Source: Kineococcus gynurae (GTDB lineage: Bacteria > Actinomycetota > Actinomycetes > Actinomycetales > Kineococcaceae). Taken from it: DNA of 64,000 nucleotides. The stretch lies in assembly GCF_050871315.1 (NCBI RefSeq), contig NZ_JBJLRE010000005.1. One strand, 5' to 3'. Below are positions 1 through 7,672 of this stretch, piece after piece (position 1 is the first letter of the stretch; every line of letters begins with the position of its first letter). The notes under the pieces are model-generated. The model made no database searches. It worked only from the letters and a program-made list of their open reading frames with translations, and was not told the origin of the DNA. Position numbers and translations under genes: made by a program.

Positions 1-450
1 TTCGACAACCACAAGTACCGGGTCATCGACCCGAGCCAGGAGCAGCCCGAGCTGACCCGACTGGTCGAGGTCGAGCCCGACGAGGCGTTCATCCTGCACC
101 CGGGCGAGTTCGTGCTCGGCAGCACCTACGAGGTCGTCACCCTCCCCGACGACCTCTCGGCCCGTCTGGAGGGCAAGAGCAGCCTCGGCCGGCTGGGCCT
201 GCTGACCCACTCGACGGCCGGGTTCATCGACGCCGGGTTCACCGGTCACGTCACCCTGGAGCTGTCCAACGTGGCGACCCTGCCGATCACCCTCTGGCCG
301 GGCATGAAGATCGGCCAGCTCTGCTTCTTCCGGCTGACCTCGTCGGCCGAGAACCCCTATGGCAGCGGCGTTTCCGGGTCGCGCTACCAGGGACAGCGGG
401 GCCCGACGCCGAGCCGCTCCTTCCACGACTTCCACCGCACGGCCCTCTGA
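1..450 (+). CDS. dcd: dCTP deaminase (3' part)
   Basis: The first 149 codons read without interruption to TGA at 448-450; the start lies before the window and roughly 40 residues are missing compared with the usual 190-residue enzyme. It converts dCTP to dUTP (some actinobacterial forms go on to dUMP) for thymidylate synthesis. Diagnostic stretches are visible: EGKSSLGRLGLLTHSTAGF, the active-site block FTGHVTLELSN with the catalytic Glu, and the C-terminal GSRYQGQRGPTPS lid that closes over the nucleotide. It is cytosolic and forms trimers in known members. A thymidine kinase gene lies at 7673, but not in the same operon. The family assignment is firm; whether it is mono- or bifunctional cannot be told from this part. 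Confidence 0.95.
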   Translation, partial: FDNHKYRVIDPSQEQPELTRLVEVEPDEAFILHPGEFVLGSTYEVVTLPDDLSARLEGKSSLGRLGLLTHSTAGFIDAGFTGHVTLELSNVATLPITLWPGMKIGQLCFFRLTSSAENPYGSGVSGSRYQGQRGPTPSRSFHDFHRTAL

Positions 451-694
451 CCGGGGCCGCGGCCGGTCGCCCGTTCACCCGACCGGTGGATCTGTGCGGG
501 CACCCGCTCGGACGGCTCAAGATTCGCGCTCGACGATCCGTATCAGTAGTCATGCGGATCACGACGGTTCACCCGGCTCGCCGGGTGACGACGTCGGCGT
601 CCCGCCCGTCGCTGCGAGCCGGAGAAGACAAGCCCATGACCATGCCCCGCGAGGCCGCCCACCTCGCCCCTGCCGTTTCGGTGGTGCGTCCGCG

Positions 695-1933
695 ATGATG
701 CCTCAGATGGAGCACCCAGCGCCCCCCGCACCGGTGCGGGTCGGCCGGCAGGCCATCTACGACCGGGAACGGCACGTGTACTCCTACGAGCTGCTGTTCC
801 GGGCCCACGGCGGCACCGCCGCCGGCCTCGCCCCGGGCAGCGCCGCCCAGGACTACGCCACCTCCCAGGTGATCAGCGCCACGTTCGGGGACTTCGGCGT
901 CGAGCAGATCGCCGGCGACAAGCTGCTCTTCATCAACCTGACCCGCGGCTTCTTCACCGGGGAGCTCCCGGTGCCGTGCGCCCCCGACCAGGTCGTCCTG
1001 GAGCTGCTGGAGGACATCGAGGTCGACGAGCGGGTCTTCAAGGGCCTCATGAACCTCAAGCAGCAGGGCTACCGGATCGCCGTCGACGACTATGCGGGCG
1101 AGGAGGGGCGGCTCGCGGCCGTCGACATCGCCGACTACGTCAAGATCGACCTCGAGGCGGTGGGCGACCGTCTCGAAGGCCTCATCGGTCACGTGCGGTT
1201 GAACAACCCGCGGGCCCTGATCGTGGTCGAGCGCATCGAGACCCAGGCGGACCTGGAGCGGTGCCTCAAGGCCGGGGCCGACCTCTTCCAGGGGTACTTC
1301 CTCAGCCGCCCGCAGACCATGGAGGCGGCCAGCCTCTCGCCCTCGCAGCTGGTCTGCCTGCGGCTGCTGCGCGCCCTCAGCGGCAACGAGGCGACCACCG
1401 ACGAGATCGCCAAGCTGGTCGCTTCCGACCCGGGGCTCAGCCTGCGGGTCCTGCGCACCGTGAGCTCCGCGGCCTACGGGGCCCGGCAGGAGATCACGTC
1501 GCTGCGTCAGTCGATCGTGCTCATCGGTCGCCGGCAGCTCAGCTCCTGGGTCGTGCTCATGCTGCTCGGCGGCGTGACCAGCGTCGACAGCGAGGCGCTC
1601 ACGACGGTCCTGGCCCGGGCCGCGGCCTGCCAGCAGCTGGTGCCCGACTCCGAGGCCGACGTCGCCTACACCGCCGGCCTGCTGTCCGGGGTGGCCAGCG
1701 CGCTCGGCATGTCCGAGGAGGAGCTCGTCGAGACGACCGGTGTCGGCCTGAGCGTCCGGAGCGCCCTCGTGCAGCACAGCGGGGCCGCCGGGCACGCGCT
1801 GGAGGCCGTGCTGGCCTACGAGCGCGAGAACGAGGACGTCCCCGAGCACGAGATGTACGAGGTCTCCCGGGCCTACCTGGCCGCCCTCGGCACGGCGATG
1901 TCCACCGTCAACGCGCTGGGCGGGACCGCCTGA
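695..1933 (+). CDS. YuxH-type EAL/HDOD signalling protein
   Basis: The 412-residue protein has an N-terminal EAL-type domain (about residues 15-195) and a C-terminal HDOD domain (about 205-350), the architecture of the YuxH/CdgJ family. The EAL signature is reduced to YELLFR (Glu32), the loop that is usually DDFGTG reads DDYAG, and the late EGVET reads VERIET. It is therefore probably not an active cyclic-di-GMP phosphodiesterase; it may bind the nucleotide or act as a scaffold (inference). The HDOD part lacks an HD metal site. ATG 695 is chosen (698 and 707 are alternatives) because homology begins at VRVGRQAIYDR; upstream in-frame sequence is Arg/Pro-rich noise. Chemoreceptor genes elsewhere in the window fit a motile host. 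Confidence 0.85.
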   Translation: MMPQMEHPAPPAPVRVGRQAIYDRERHVYSYELLFRAHGGTAAGLAPGSAAQDYATSQVISATFGDFGVEQIAGDKLLFINLTRGFFTGELPVPCAPDQVVLELLEDIEVDERVFKGLMNLKQQGYRIAVDDYAGEEGRLAAVDIADYVKIDLEAVGDRLEGLIGHVRLNNPRALIVVERIETQADLERCLKAGADLFQGYFLSRPQTMEAASLSPSQLVCLRLLRALSGNEATTDEIAKLVASDPGLSLRVLRTVSSAAYGARQEITSLRQSIVLIGRRQLSSWVVLMLLGGVTSVDSEALTTVLARAAACQQLVPDSEADVAYTAGLLSGVASALGMSEEELVETTGVGLSVRSALVQHSGAAGHALEAVLAYERENEDVPEHEMYEVSRAYLAALGTAMSTVNALGGTA

Positions 1934-1988
1934 GGCGACCGCCCGCGTCCCGACACCCGGTGATCCCCGGGGGGTCGCCCCGGGTCCG

Positions 1989-1994
1989 TACCCT
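1989..1994 (+). promoter_or_regulatory. -10 hexamer TACCCT, leaderless promoter
   Basis: TACCCT ends six bases before the GTG start at 2001, so transcription would begin at or beside the start codon. No Shine-Dalgarno sequence precedes the GTG. The same arrangement recurs before many genes in this window. Confidence 0.55.
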
Positions 1995-2000
1995 GACCGC

Positions 2001-2468
2001 GTGAGCGAGGAGACCGGGCGCCGGGGGACCGCCGGGGCCGACGCCCCCGGCACCGCGCACGAAGAACGCGCGGTCGACCTGGCCCAACGACTCTTCGAGC
2101 ACGCTCGGGCCGGACGCACCGAGGCGCTCTGCGCCTGGCTGGACCACGGGTTGCCGGTCGACGCCGCCGACGCCGAGGGCAGCACGCTCCTGGCGCTCGC
2201 CGCCTCCCACGGCCACGTCGAGACGGTCGAGGCCCTGCTGTCCCGGACGGCCGACCCCGACCGGGCCGACAACCGCGGGCGGACGGCGCTCGGCATGGCC
2301 GTCCTCAACGACCGGCAGGACGTCGTCACGGCGCTCGTGCGCGCCGGGGCCGATCCCTACCGCGGCTCACCGAGCGCCGAGGAGTCGGCCCGCTTCCTGG
2401 GACGTCCGGACCTGCTCATGGCCATCGGCATCGACGACGACGACCCCCTCTCCCCCGGGCGGGGGTAG
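2001..2468 (+). CDS. Ankyrin-repeat protein
   Basis: A 155-residue soluble protein with about three ankyrin repeats: LCAWLDHGLPVDAADAEGSTLLALAASHG, then VEALLSRTADPDRADNRGRTALGMAVLN, then VTALVRAGADPYRG. The N-terminus is a short polar leader. Small ankyrin proteins of this kind in actinobacteria are mostly uncharacterised and presumably bind other proteins. There is no signal peptide. The start is GTG 2001, supported by TACCCT six bases upstream (leaderless). It stands alone after the EAL/HDOD gene, with about 70 bases between them. No partner or function can be assigned from sequence. Confidence 0.85.
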   Translation: MSEETGRRGTAGADAPGTAHEERAVDLAQRLFEHARAGRTEALCAWLDHGLPVDAADAEGSTLLALAASHGHVETVEALLSRTADPDRADNRGRTALGMAVLNDRQDVVTALVRAGADPYRGSPSAEESARFLGRPDLLMAIGIDDDDPLSPGRG

Positions 2469-2568
2469 GGAGCCCGACCCGCCCCCGACGCGTCTCTCGG
2501 CCCGACCGCCTGCGGACGGCCCGGCGCCGACCCTCCGGCATGATCGAGGGATCGGGCCAGACATGCCC

Positions 2569-2574
2569 TAGCCT
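2569..2574 (+). promoter_or_regulatory. -10 hexamer TAGCCT upstream of ktrB
   Basis: TAGCCT lies about 35 bases before the ktrB start, leaving room for a short leader that carries AGGAGG at 2599-2604. This is one of the few genes here with both a -10 element and a clear ribosome binding site. Confidence 0.45.
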
Positions 2575-2609
2575 GACCCCGCTCGATCCGGCCCGGCAGG
2601 AGGCACCAC

Positions 2610-3968
2610 GTGGAGGCAGGTCTCCGACGTCGCCTCAAGCTCCCCTTCCTGCGGCACCCGGCGCAGGTCGTCGCCTTCGCGTTCGGGGTGGCGGTCGCGA
2701 TCGGCACCGCCCTGCTCTGGTTGCCCATCGCCCGGCGCGGGCCCGGGGGCGCGGCGTTCGTGGACGCCCTGTTCACCGCGGTCAGCGCCCTGTGCGTGAC
2801 CGGCCACGTCGTGGTCGACACCCGCGAGCACTGGTCCGGTTTCGGGCTCGTGGTCATCCTGGCCCTGGCCCAGGTCGGCGGTTTCGGGATCATGACCTCG
2901 GCGTCCCTGCTGGGGGTGTTCATGTCCCGTCGCCTGGGGCTGCGCACCCGGATGTGGACGGCGACGGAGTCGCGCGGGGTCGAGATGGGTGACGTGCGCC
3001 GGGTCCTGCTCGGGGTCGTCAAGGTCTCGCTGCTGGTCGAGCTGGTCACCGCCGTGATGCTCACCGCCCGCTTCCTCCTCGCCTACGACCGCAGTTTCGC
3101 CTCGGCCCTCTGGGAGGGGGTGTTCCTCGGCGTCTCCTCGTTCAACAACGCCGGTTTCGCCCTTCGCAGCGACAGCCTCACGGCCTTCGTCGCCGACCCA
3201 TGGGTCTGCCTGCCGGTCCTCGCGGCGACGATCCTCGGTGGTCTCGGGTTTCCCGTGCTCCTGGAGCTGCGCCGACAGTTCCGCCGGCCGCGGCAGTGGT
3301 CGCTGCACACCAAGCTGACCCTGACGACGACGTCGGTCCTCCTGGTGCTCGGCTGGTTGCTGATCACCGCCAACGAGTGGGGCAACCAGGCCACGCTCGG
3401 CCCCCTGTCCTGGGACACCAAGCTGCTGGCCGGTTTCTTCCAGGCCACCGCCACCCGCAGTTCCGGCTACAACACCGTCGACATCACCGAGATGACCGGT
3501 GCGTCGTGGATGGTCATGTCGGTGCTGATGTTCATCGGGGGCGGGTCGGCCTCGACCGCGGGCGGCATCAAGGTCACGACGTTCGCCCTGCTGCTGGTCG
3601 TCCTGGTCGCCGAGTTCCGCGGCGAGCAGACCGTGACCGTCTTCGCCCGTCGCATCCCCGAGCGCGTCTACCGGCAGGCACTGACCGTCGCGCTGGTCTC
3701 GGTCGCGGTGGTCGTCGGTTCCACGCTGCTCCTGGTCGAGATGACCGGTGCCCCCATGGACATGGCCCTGTTCGAGGTCGTCTCCAGCTTCGGGACCGTG
3801 GGCCTCTCCACCGGGTTGCTGGCGGACCTGCCCGACTCGGGGCAGATCCTGCTGGCCGCCCTCATGTTCCTCGGCCGCCTCGGGCCGATCACCCTGGGCG
3901 CGGCGCTGGCCCTGCGCGAGCGCAAGCGTCTCTACGAGTACCCGGAAGGAAGGCCGATCATTGGCTAG
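2610..3968 (+). CDS. ktrB: KtrB/TrkH-type potassium transporter, pore subunit
   Basis: A 452-residue integral membrane protein of the TrkH/KtrB superfamily, which conducts K+ (often Na+-coupled) through four pore loops. The pore segments can be followed: FTAVSALCVTGHVVVDT, SSFNNAGFALRSD, TATRSSGYNTVDI and SSFGTVGLSTG, each with the filter Gly. The flexible intramembrane loop shows as MFIGGGSASTAGGIKV. The length and the following small TrkA-type gene suggest the Ktr rather than the larger Trk system. Start GTG 2610 follows AGGAGG (2599-2604). The 3' end overlaps the next gene by 8 bp, so the two are translationally coupled. Confidence 0.93.
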   Translation: MEAGLRRRLKLPFLRHPAQVVAFAFGVAVAIGTALLWLPIARRGPGGAAFVDALFTAVSALCVTGHVVVDTREHWSGFGLVVILALAQVGGFGIMTSASLLGVFMSRRLGLRTRMWTATESRGVEMGDVRRVLLGVVKVSLLVELVTAVMLTARFLLAYDRSFASALWEGVFLGVSSFNNAGFALRSDSLTAFVADPWVCLPVLAATILGGLGFPVLLELRRQFRRPRQWSLHTKLTLTTTSVLLVLGWLLITANEWGNQATLGPLSWDTKLLAGFFQATATRSSGYNTVDITEMTGASWMVMSVLMFIGGGSASTAGGIKVTTFALLLVVLVAEFRGEQTVTVFARRIPERVYRQALTVALVSVAVVVGSTLLLVEMTGAPMDMALFEVVSSFGTVGLSTGLLADLPDSGQILLAALMFLGRLGPITLGAALALRERKRLYEYPEGRPIIG

Positions 3969-4638
3969 GCGGTCTGCACTCGCGACTCCCCGCTCCGTCG
4001 TCGTCATCGGACTGGGGCGGTTCGGTCGTTCCCTGGCGCTGGAACTGATGGAGGGCGGCGACGTCGACGTCCTCGGGATCGACTCCGACCCCGCGCTCGT
4101 CGACGAGCTCGCCGGTCACCTCACCCACGCCGTCGTGGCCGACTCCACCAAGGAGGAGGCGCTGCGCCAGCTCTCGGTGGACGAGTTCGACCGTGCCGTC
4201 GTGGGGATCGGCACCAACCTGGAGGCGAGCATCCTCACGGTGTCGGTGCTGCTGCAGTTCGGCATCCGCCACGTGTGGGCCAAGGCGATCTCGGAGAGCC
4301 ACGCCCGCATCCTCAGCCAGCTCGGCGCCCACAAGGTCATCCGCCCGGAGCACGAGATGGGGCTGCGGGTCGCGCACCTCGTGCGCGGTCGGATGCTCGA
4401 CTTCATCGAGTTCGAGGACGGGTTCGCGATGGTCAAGATGACCCCGCCCCCGGCCCTCGTCGGGCGCACGTTGGGCCAGACCCGGCTGCGCAGCGAATAC
4501 CGTGTGACGGTGGTGGCCCACCACACCCCGGGCGAGGGCTTCACCTACGCGACCCAGGACACGATCCTCGGCGCGGAGGACGTGATCATCGTGTCCGGGC
4601 AGATCCGCGACGTCGAGGCGTTCAGCTCGATCATGTGA
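3961..4638 (+). CDS. ktrA: KtrA/TrkA-type potassium uptake regulatory subunit
   Basis: A 225-residue cytosolic RCK protein that forms the gating ring on KtrB. It has a Rossmann motif GLGRFG (residues 17-22) with the acidic residue after the second strand (GIDSD) for NAD/ATP binding, and a TrkA_C domain from about residue 140 (ALVGRTLGQTRLRSEYRVTVV). The start is TTG 3961, reading LARRSALATPRSVVV, preceded by GGAAGGAAGG and overlapping the ktrB stop by 8 bp; a more upstream start would be read inside ktrB. It is in an operon with ktrB and should set K+ uptake according to nucleotide binding (family knowledge). Confidence 0.92.
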   Translation: MARRSALATPRSVVVIGLGRFGRSLALELMEGGDVDVLGIDSDPALVDELAGHLTHAVVADSTKEEALRQLSVDEFDRAVVGIGTNLEASILTVSVLLQFGIRHVWAKAISESHARILSQLGAHKVIRPEHEMGLRVAHLVRGRMLDFIEFEDGFAMVKMTPPPALVGRTLGQTRLRSEYRVTVVAHHTPGEGFTYATQDTILGAEDVIIVSGQIRDVEAFSSIM

Positions 4639-4662
4639 CCCGGGGCCGGGAGCGCGAGGACC

Positions 4663-4854
4663 TCAGTCGTCCTCGGGCAGCTGCTCCCGCTCGGGGCCGG
4701 CGGTCCCGCGCCGTTCCAGGCCGGGGAAGGCGCGACGCTCGGGCTCACCCCGCTCGGCGCGCGTCAGGTCGACGGTCCGCCGACGGTCGGGCAGCTCCTC
4801 GTCGTGACGCCGGTCGCCACCCTCGTCGCCCACAGTCCCGGGATCAGTACTCAC
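4663..4854 (-). CDS. Small charged hypothetical protein
   Basis: A possible 63-residue, Arg/Glu/Asp-rich soluble protein with GTG at 4852-4854 preceded by a weak AGGA. I recognise no domain. It is convergent with ktrA and divergent from the MFS gene, so it would use the 4855-4945 gap as promoter. Its composition is typical of disordered actinobacterial proteins, but a chance ORF of this length is quite possible in such GC-rich DNA. Confidence 0.35.
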   Translation of the reverse strand: MSTDPGTVGDEGGDRRHDEELPDRRRTVDLTRAERGEPERRAFPGLERRGTAGPEREQLPEDD

Positions 4855-4945
4855 GGTCCTACTTCATCACGGAACGTCGCTCGGCGTCGCACTATGGACC
4901 CCTCAGGTTTATAGTGTCCCTAAGCAACTACTTCCGAACGAAGGG
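4855..4945 (+). promoter_or_regulatory. AT-richer promoter region before the MFS gene
   Basis: This short gap is less GC-rich than its surroundings and holds TATAGT (4910-4915), a plausible -10. CACTAT (4889-4894) and ATAGTG (4911-4916) form an inverted repeat around it, and TAGT/ACTA flank GTCCCTAAGCA. These dyads could bind a regulator, but no regulator gene adjoins. AAGGG at 4941-4945 would serve the GTG at 4952 better than the ATG at 4946. Confidence 0.4.
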
Positions 4946-6178
4946 ATGAGCGTGTCCTCCCCCGGCACCAGCCTGCTCCGGCAGCCGGTGGCCGTCTGGG
5001 CGGTGGCCTTCGCCGCCGTGGTGTCCTTCATGGGCATCGGCCTGGTCGACCCGATCCTGCCTGCCATCGCCCACGACCTCGGCGCCAGCCGCTCGCAGAC
5101 CCTGCTGCTGTTCACCAGCTACCTCGGCATCACGGGTCTGGCCATGCTGCTGACCGGCGCCGTCGCCGGCCGCTACGGGGCCAAGAAGACCCTGCTGATG
5201 GGTCTCGGCCTCATCGTCGTGTTCGCCGCCCTGGCCGGGGCCTCCGGGTCGATCGGTCAGATCGTCGGCTTCCGGGCCGGCTGGGGTCTCGGCAACGCCC
5301 TGTTCATCGCGACCGCGCTCGCCACCATCGTCAGCGCCGCGAGCGGCGGCACGGCCGGCGCGATCATCCTCTACGAGGCCGCGCTGGGACTGGGCATCGC
5401 CGTCGGACCGTTGCTCGGCGGCGCCCTGGGCGAGATCAGCTGGCGCGGTCCGTTCTTCGGCACCGCCGCGCTCATGGCCGTCGCGTTCCTGGCCATCTCC
5501 GTCCTGCTGCCCGCGACCCCGCGGCCGGCGGTCCGCCCCCGACTCGCCGACCCGATCCGGGCGCTGCGCCACCCGGGCCTGCGCGCGGTGGCCGTGATGG
5601 CGTTCTTCTACAACCTGGGGTTCTTCACGCTCCTGGCCTACACGCCGTTCGCGCTCGGCATCGCCTCCCCGACCGGGCTCGGGCTCGTCTTCTTCGGCTG
5701 GGGGATCTGCCTGGCGCTGGCCTCGGTCCTGCTCGCCCCGGCGCTGCAGCGGCGCTTCGGCGCCGTCCCCGTGGTCGCCACCATGCTCGGTCTGTTCGCC
5801 CTGGTCCTCGCCGCCGAGGCGGTGCTCGTCGGCCACCCCACGTTCCTCGTCGTGGGCACCGTGGTCGCCGGGATCTTCCTCGGGGTGAACAACACCGTGG
5901 TGACCGAGCTGGTCATGGAGGTCTCCCCCGTCCCCCGCGCGACCGCGTCGGCGGCCTACTCCGCCGTGCGGTTCGTCGGCGGGGCCCTGGCCGCCTGGGC
6001 CGCCGGTGTCCTCGGTGAGGCCGTCGCCCCCTGGGCCCCGTTCGCCCTCGGTGCCGCCGGTGTCGCCGTCGGCCTGCTGATCCTGCTGGACAACGCCCGC
6101 CACCTGCGGGTGGTCGACCACCCCGTCGAGGCGCACTCGCGCACCGAGGCCGTGGCCGTCGGGACCGGGGACGCCTGA
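4946..6178 (+). CDS. MFS transporter, drug:proton antiporter type
   Basis: A 410-residue protein with 12 predicted membrane segments and the MFS motif A region GAVAGRYGAKKTLLMGLGL after TM2. The N-terminal half (FMGIGLVDPILPAIAHDLGAS) resembles the DHA1 family of multidrug or sugar-efflux permeases; substrates cannot be predicted. The annotated ATG at 4946 sits directly on AAGGG, so the real start may be the in-frame GTG at 4952 (reading VSSPGTSLLRQ). It is monocistronic: a strong hairpin terminator follows at 6202-6244. Confidence 0.85.
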   Translation: MSVSSPGTSLLRQPVAVWAVAFAAVVSFMGIGLVDPILPAIAHDLGASRSQTLLLFTSYLGITGLAMLLTGAVAGRYGAKKTLLMGLGLIVVFAALAGASGSIGQIVGFRAGWGLGNALFIATALATIVSAASGGTAGAIILYEAALGLGIAVGPLLGGALGEISWRGPFFGTAALMAVAFLAISVLLPATPRPAVRPRLADPIRALRHPGLRAVAVMAFFYNLGFFTLLAYTPFALGIASPTGLGLVFFGWGICLALASVLLAPALQRRFGAVPVVATMLGLFALVLAAEAVLVGHPTFLVVGTVVAGIFLGVNNTVVTELVMEVSPVPRATASAAYSAVRFVGGALAAWAAGVLGEAVAPWAPFALGAAGVAVGLLILLDNARHLRVVDHPVEAHSRTEAVAVGTGDA

Positions 6179-6201
6179 GGTCGCCGTCCCCACCTCAGCA
6201 C

Positions 6202-6244
6202 CAGGACCACCCCCGCCGTTCCTCGGACGGTCGGGGTGGTCCTG
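6202..6244 (+). terminator. Hairpin terminator after the MFS gene
   Basis: CAGGACCACCCC (6202-6213) pairs perfectly with GGGGTGGTCCTG (6233-6244), with further pairing of CCG/CGG inside the loop. There is no T-tract, as is common in high-GC genomes. It lies just after the MFS stop codon at 6178. Confidence 0.75.
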
Positions 6245-6293
6245 TGCTGTGATCGGCGGACGAGCGGGTCTCCGGACGACAGGAGCGGTGTCG

Positions 6294-6494
6294 ATGGACC
6301 AGGAGGAGGTCCGGCGCCGGGTCGAGGCCCGGGGGGAGGACGCCTCCGAGTTCCTCGCGTCGACGCCGGCCACCGATGCGGCCGGCTACAGCGAGGAGGC
6401 CATGCTCGTGGAGGAGGTCGTGACGCGGTTGGAGAACGTCGAGGACGGCACTTGCACGGACGACCGGGTGTCCCGCGTCCGTCGGTGGCACTGA
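6294..6494 (+). CDS. Small acidic hypothetical protein
   Basis: A 66-residue, Glu-rich soluble protein beginning MDQEEVRRRVEARGEDASEF. ATG 6294 is chosen because AGGAG (6281-6285) lies eight bases upstream; longer in-frame ORFs begin inside the terminator of the previous gene. The promoter may be around TGTGAT (6248-6253). No family recognised and no cysteine pattern; the helical N-terminus suggests a small binding protein, but this is a guess. Confidence 0.5.
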   Translation: MDQEEVRRRVEARGEDASEFLASTPATDAAGYSEEAMLVEEVVTRLENVEDGTCTDDRVSRVRRWH

Positions 6495-6797
6495 GTGTCG
6501 GTCGGGCCGCCCCTGCTGTTCACCGGACAACGGGCACGGAGTCGTGCTGTGATCGTCAGACCCACGGGTCGACGGCATCTCCCCGGACGGAGACGACGGC
6601 CGGTGCCGGACGGTTCGGTCCGACCGGGGCGGACGCCGCGTCGCCGCGTCGTCGTCGGGTTTCCCTGGTCCTGATTCTTCTGGGAGGGAACCGATTCCTG
6701 CCCGATGAGGACGAACAACCGGCCGCCCCGCTCCGACGAGCCTGGCTGTATCGCCCGCCCGCGGGCTGACCCCACCTCACCTCCCCCGCCCCCACCT
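6495..6797. other. Non-coding stretch without a recognisable gene
   Basis: About 300 bases with only short overlapping ORFs that have no codon-position bias I trust. Bases 6544-6570 repeat 6244-6270 (22 of 27 identical, exactly 300 bp apart); the earlier copy is the promoter area of the small gene at 6294, so the later copy may be a leftover promoter. Nothing else is seen. Confidence 0.5.
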
Positions 6798-6842
6798 CCC
6801 GTGATCAAGGAATTCGGCGCCGGGGAATTCCATGATCACGGG
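6798..6842. repeat. Dispersed palindrome, copy 1
   Basis: Arms CCCGTGATCAAGGAATTC (6798-6815) and GAATTCCATGATCACGGG (6825-6842) are complementary at 17 of 18 positions around a 9-base loop. Nearly the same palindrome occurs at 21967-22009 and 50424-50467. It lies between convergent units (the small gene at 6294 and the DUF350 remnant), so it may act as a two-way transcription terminator or as a protein-binding site. Confidence 0.8.
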
Positions 6843-6872
6843 TTTGGGGCGGGCACGTCGCGGTCAGCGCCC

Positions 6873-7262
6873 TCACCAGATCGAGGCGACCACGACCAGG
6901 GACACCGCGAGTTGGGCGGCGCCGAGGACGACGCCGGCCGGGTGCAGGTCTCGTTCGACGAGGAGCTCGCGCATCCTGCCCGGTGTCAACAGTTCCAGCA
7001 CCGCCCCGGCCAGGGCCTGCAGAACCACACCGAGCAGACCGGACGCGACCGTCCAGCCGAGGGCCGGCCCGAGGCTGGCGTCACCGTTGGTCCAGATCGC
7101 GGTGAACACCACCAGTCCCAGGCCCAGGAACCCGCACGAGACGACGACAGCCGCGTTGGCCGAACGGTGGACCCAGATCTGCTCGGCCAGTTTCCCCGGG
7201 GTCAGCAGAGCGTCGGGAACCCGTCGGCTCCACGTGCCACCCTTCGAAAGACCGGACGGCGA
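6873..7262 (-). pseudogene. 5'-truncated DUF350 membrane protein
   Basis: On the minus strand the frame from 7262 reads SRRVPDALLTPGKLAEQIWV, then two membrane segments, then a second ELLTPGRMRELLVER and a last membrane segment. DUF350 proteins are tandem repeats of such a unit, about 140 residues with four helices. Here the first helix is missing: a TGA at 7263-7265 closes the frame, no ATG, GTG or TTG occurs before the GTG at 7110-7112, and the divergent promoter of the next gene occupies 7277-7282. I read it as a decayed gene; a shortened 79-residue product from 7112 is possible. Confidence 0.6.
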
Positions 7263-7276
7263 TCATCCTGGCCTCC

Positions 7277-7282
7277 TAGGCT
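7277..7282 (+). promoter_or_regulatory. -10 hexamer TAGGCT, leaderless promoter
   Basis: TAGGCT ends six bases before the GTG at 7289, so the mRNA would be leaderless. It supports the chosen start of the anchored protein. Confidence 0.55.
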
Positions 7283-7288
7283 GGGCCG

Positions 7289-7636
7289 GTGCCCGCCCGA
7301 CACCGGACCTGGCCCCGAAGGGTCACCCGACTGGCCCTGCCGGTGGTGCTCGTCGCGCTCGGCGTCGCGGCCTTCCGGCTGCACGAGGTCCACGACGAGA
7401 CCGGGGAGTGGCGGCTGCAGGCCTCGGAGTCCCCGCCCCGGGTGCGTTTCGAGGATCGCGACTACCGCCGCGGGGAGCCGGTGGCCGGACCGCCCGCGGG
7501 GACCCGGGAGGTCGGCCGGGTGCTGGGCGACACCCCCGTCCTCGCCCGGCCCGCGGCAGCGGGAGCGACGGCGACGGTGATCTGGTTGCCCGCCGACGGG
7601 CGATGGGTCGGGTACGGCCTGGTCGGCGGGCCCTGA
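7289..7636 (+). CDS. Membrane-anchored hypothetical protein
   Basis: A 115-residue protein with a basic N-terminus, one hydrophobic segment (about residues 13-28, LALPVVLVALGVAAF) and a roughly 85-residue extracytoplasmic part. The anchor has no lipobox Cys. I recognise no domain; the C-terminal end ATVIWLPADGRWVGYGLVGG may form a small beta fold. GTG 7289 follows TAGGCT by six bases. It is 36 bases before tdk in the same direction, so co-transcription is possible. Confidence 0.6.
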   Translation: MPARHRTWPRRVTRLALPVVLVALGVAAFRLHEVHDETGEWRLQASESPPRVRFEDRDYRRGEPVAGPPAGTREVGRVLGDTPVLARPAAAGATATVIWLPADGRWVGYGLVGGP

Positions 7637-7672
7637 CCTCCGGCCGGCACCGTTGCGGCAGGATGGTCGGCC

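Noticed and set aside
569..2329. Long antisense ORF (586 codons) over the EAL/HDOD and ankyrin genes
   Set aside because: It mirrors real genes and is composed of Arg, Gly, Asp and His-rich strings without motifs; typical GC-rich shadow.
6705..7580. Plus-strand ORF of 291 codons over the DUF350 remnant
   Set aside because: Pro/Arg/Ser strings only; crosses palindrome copy 1.
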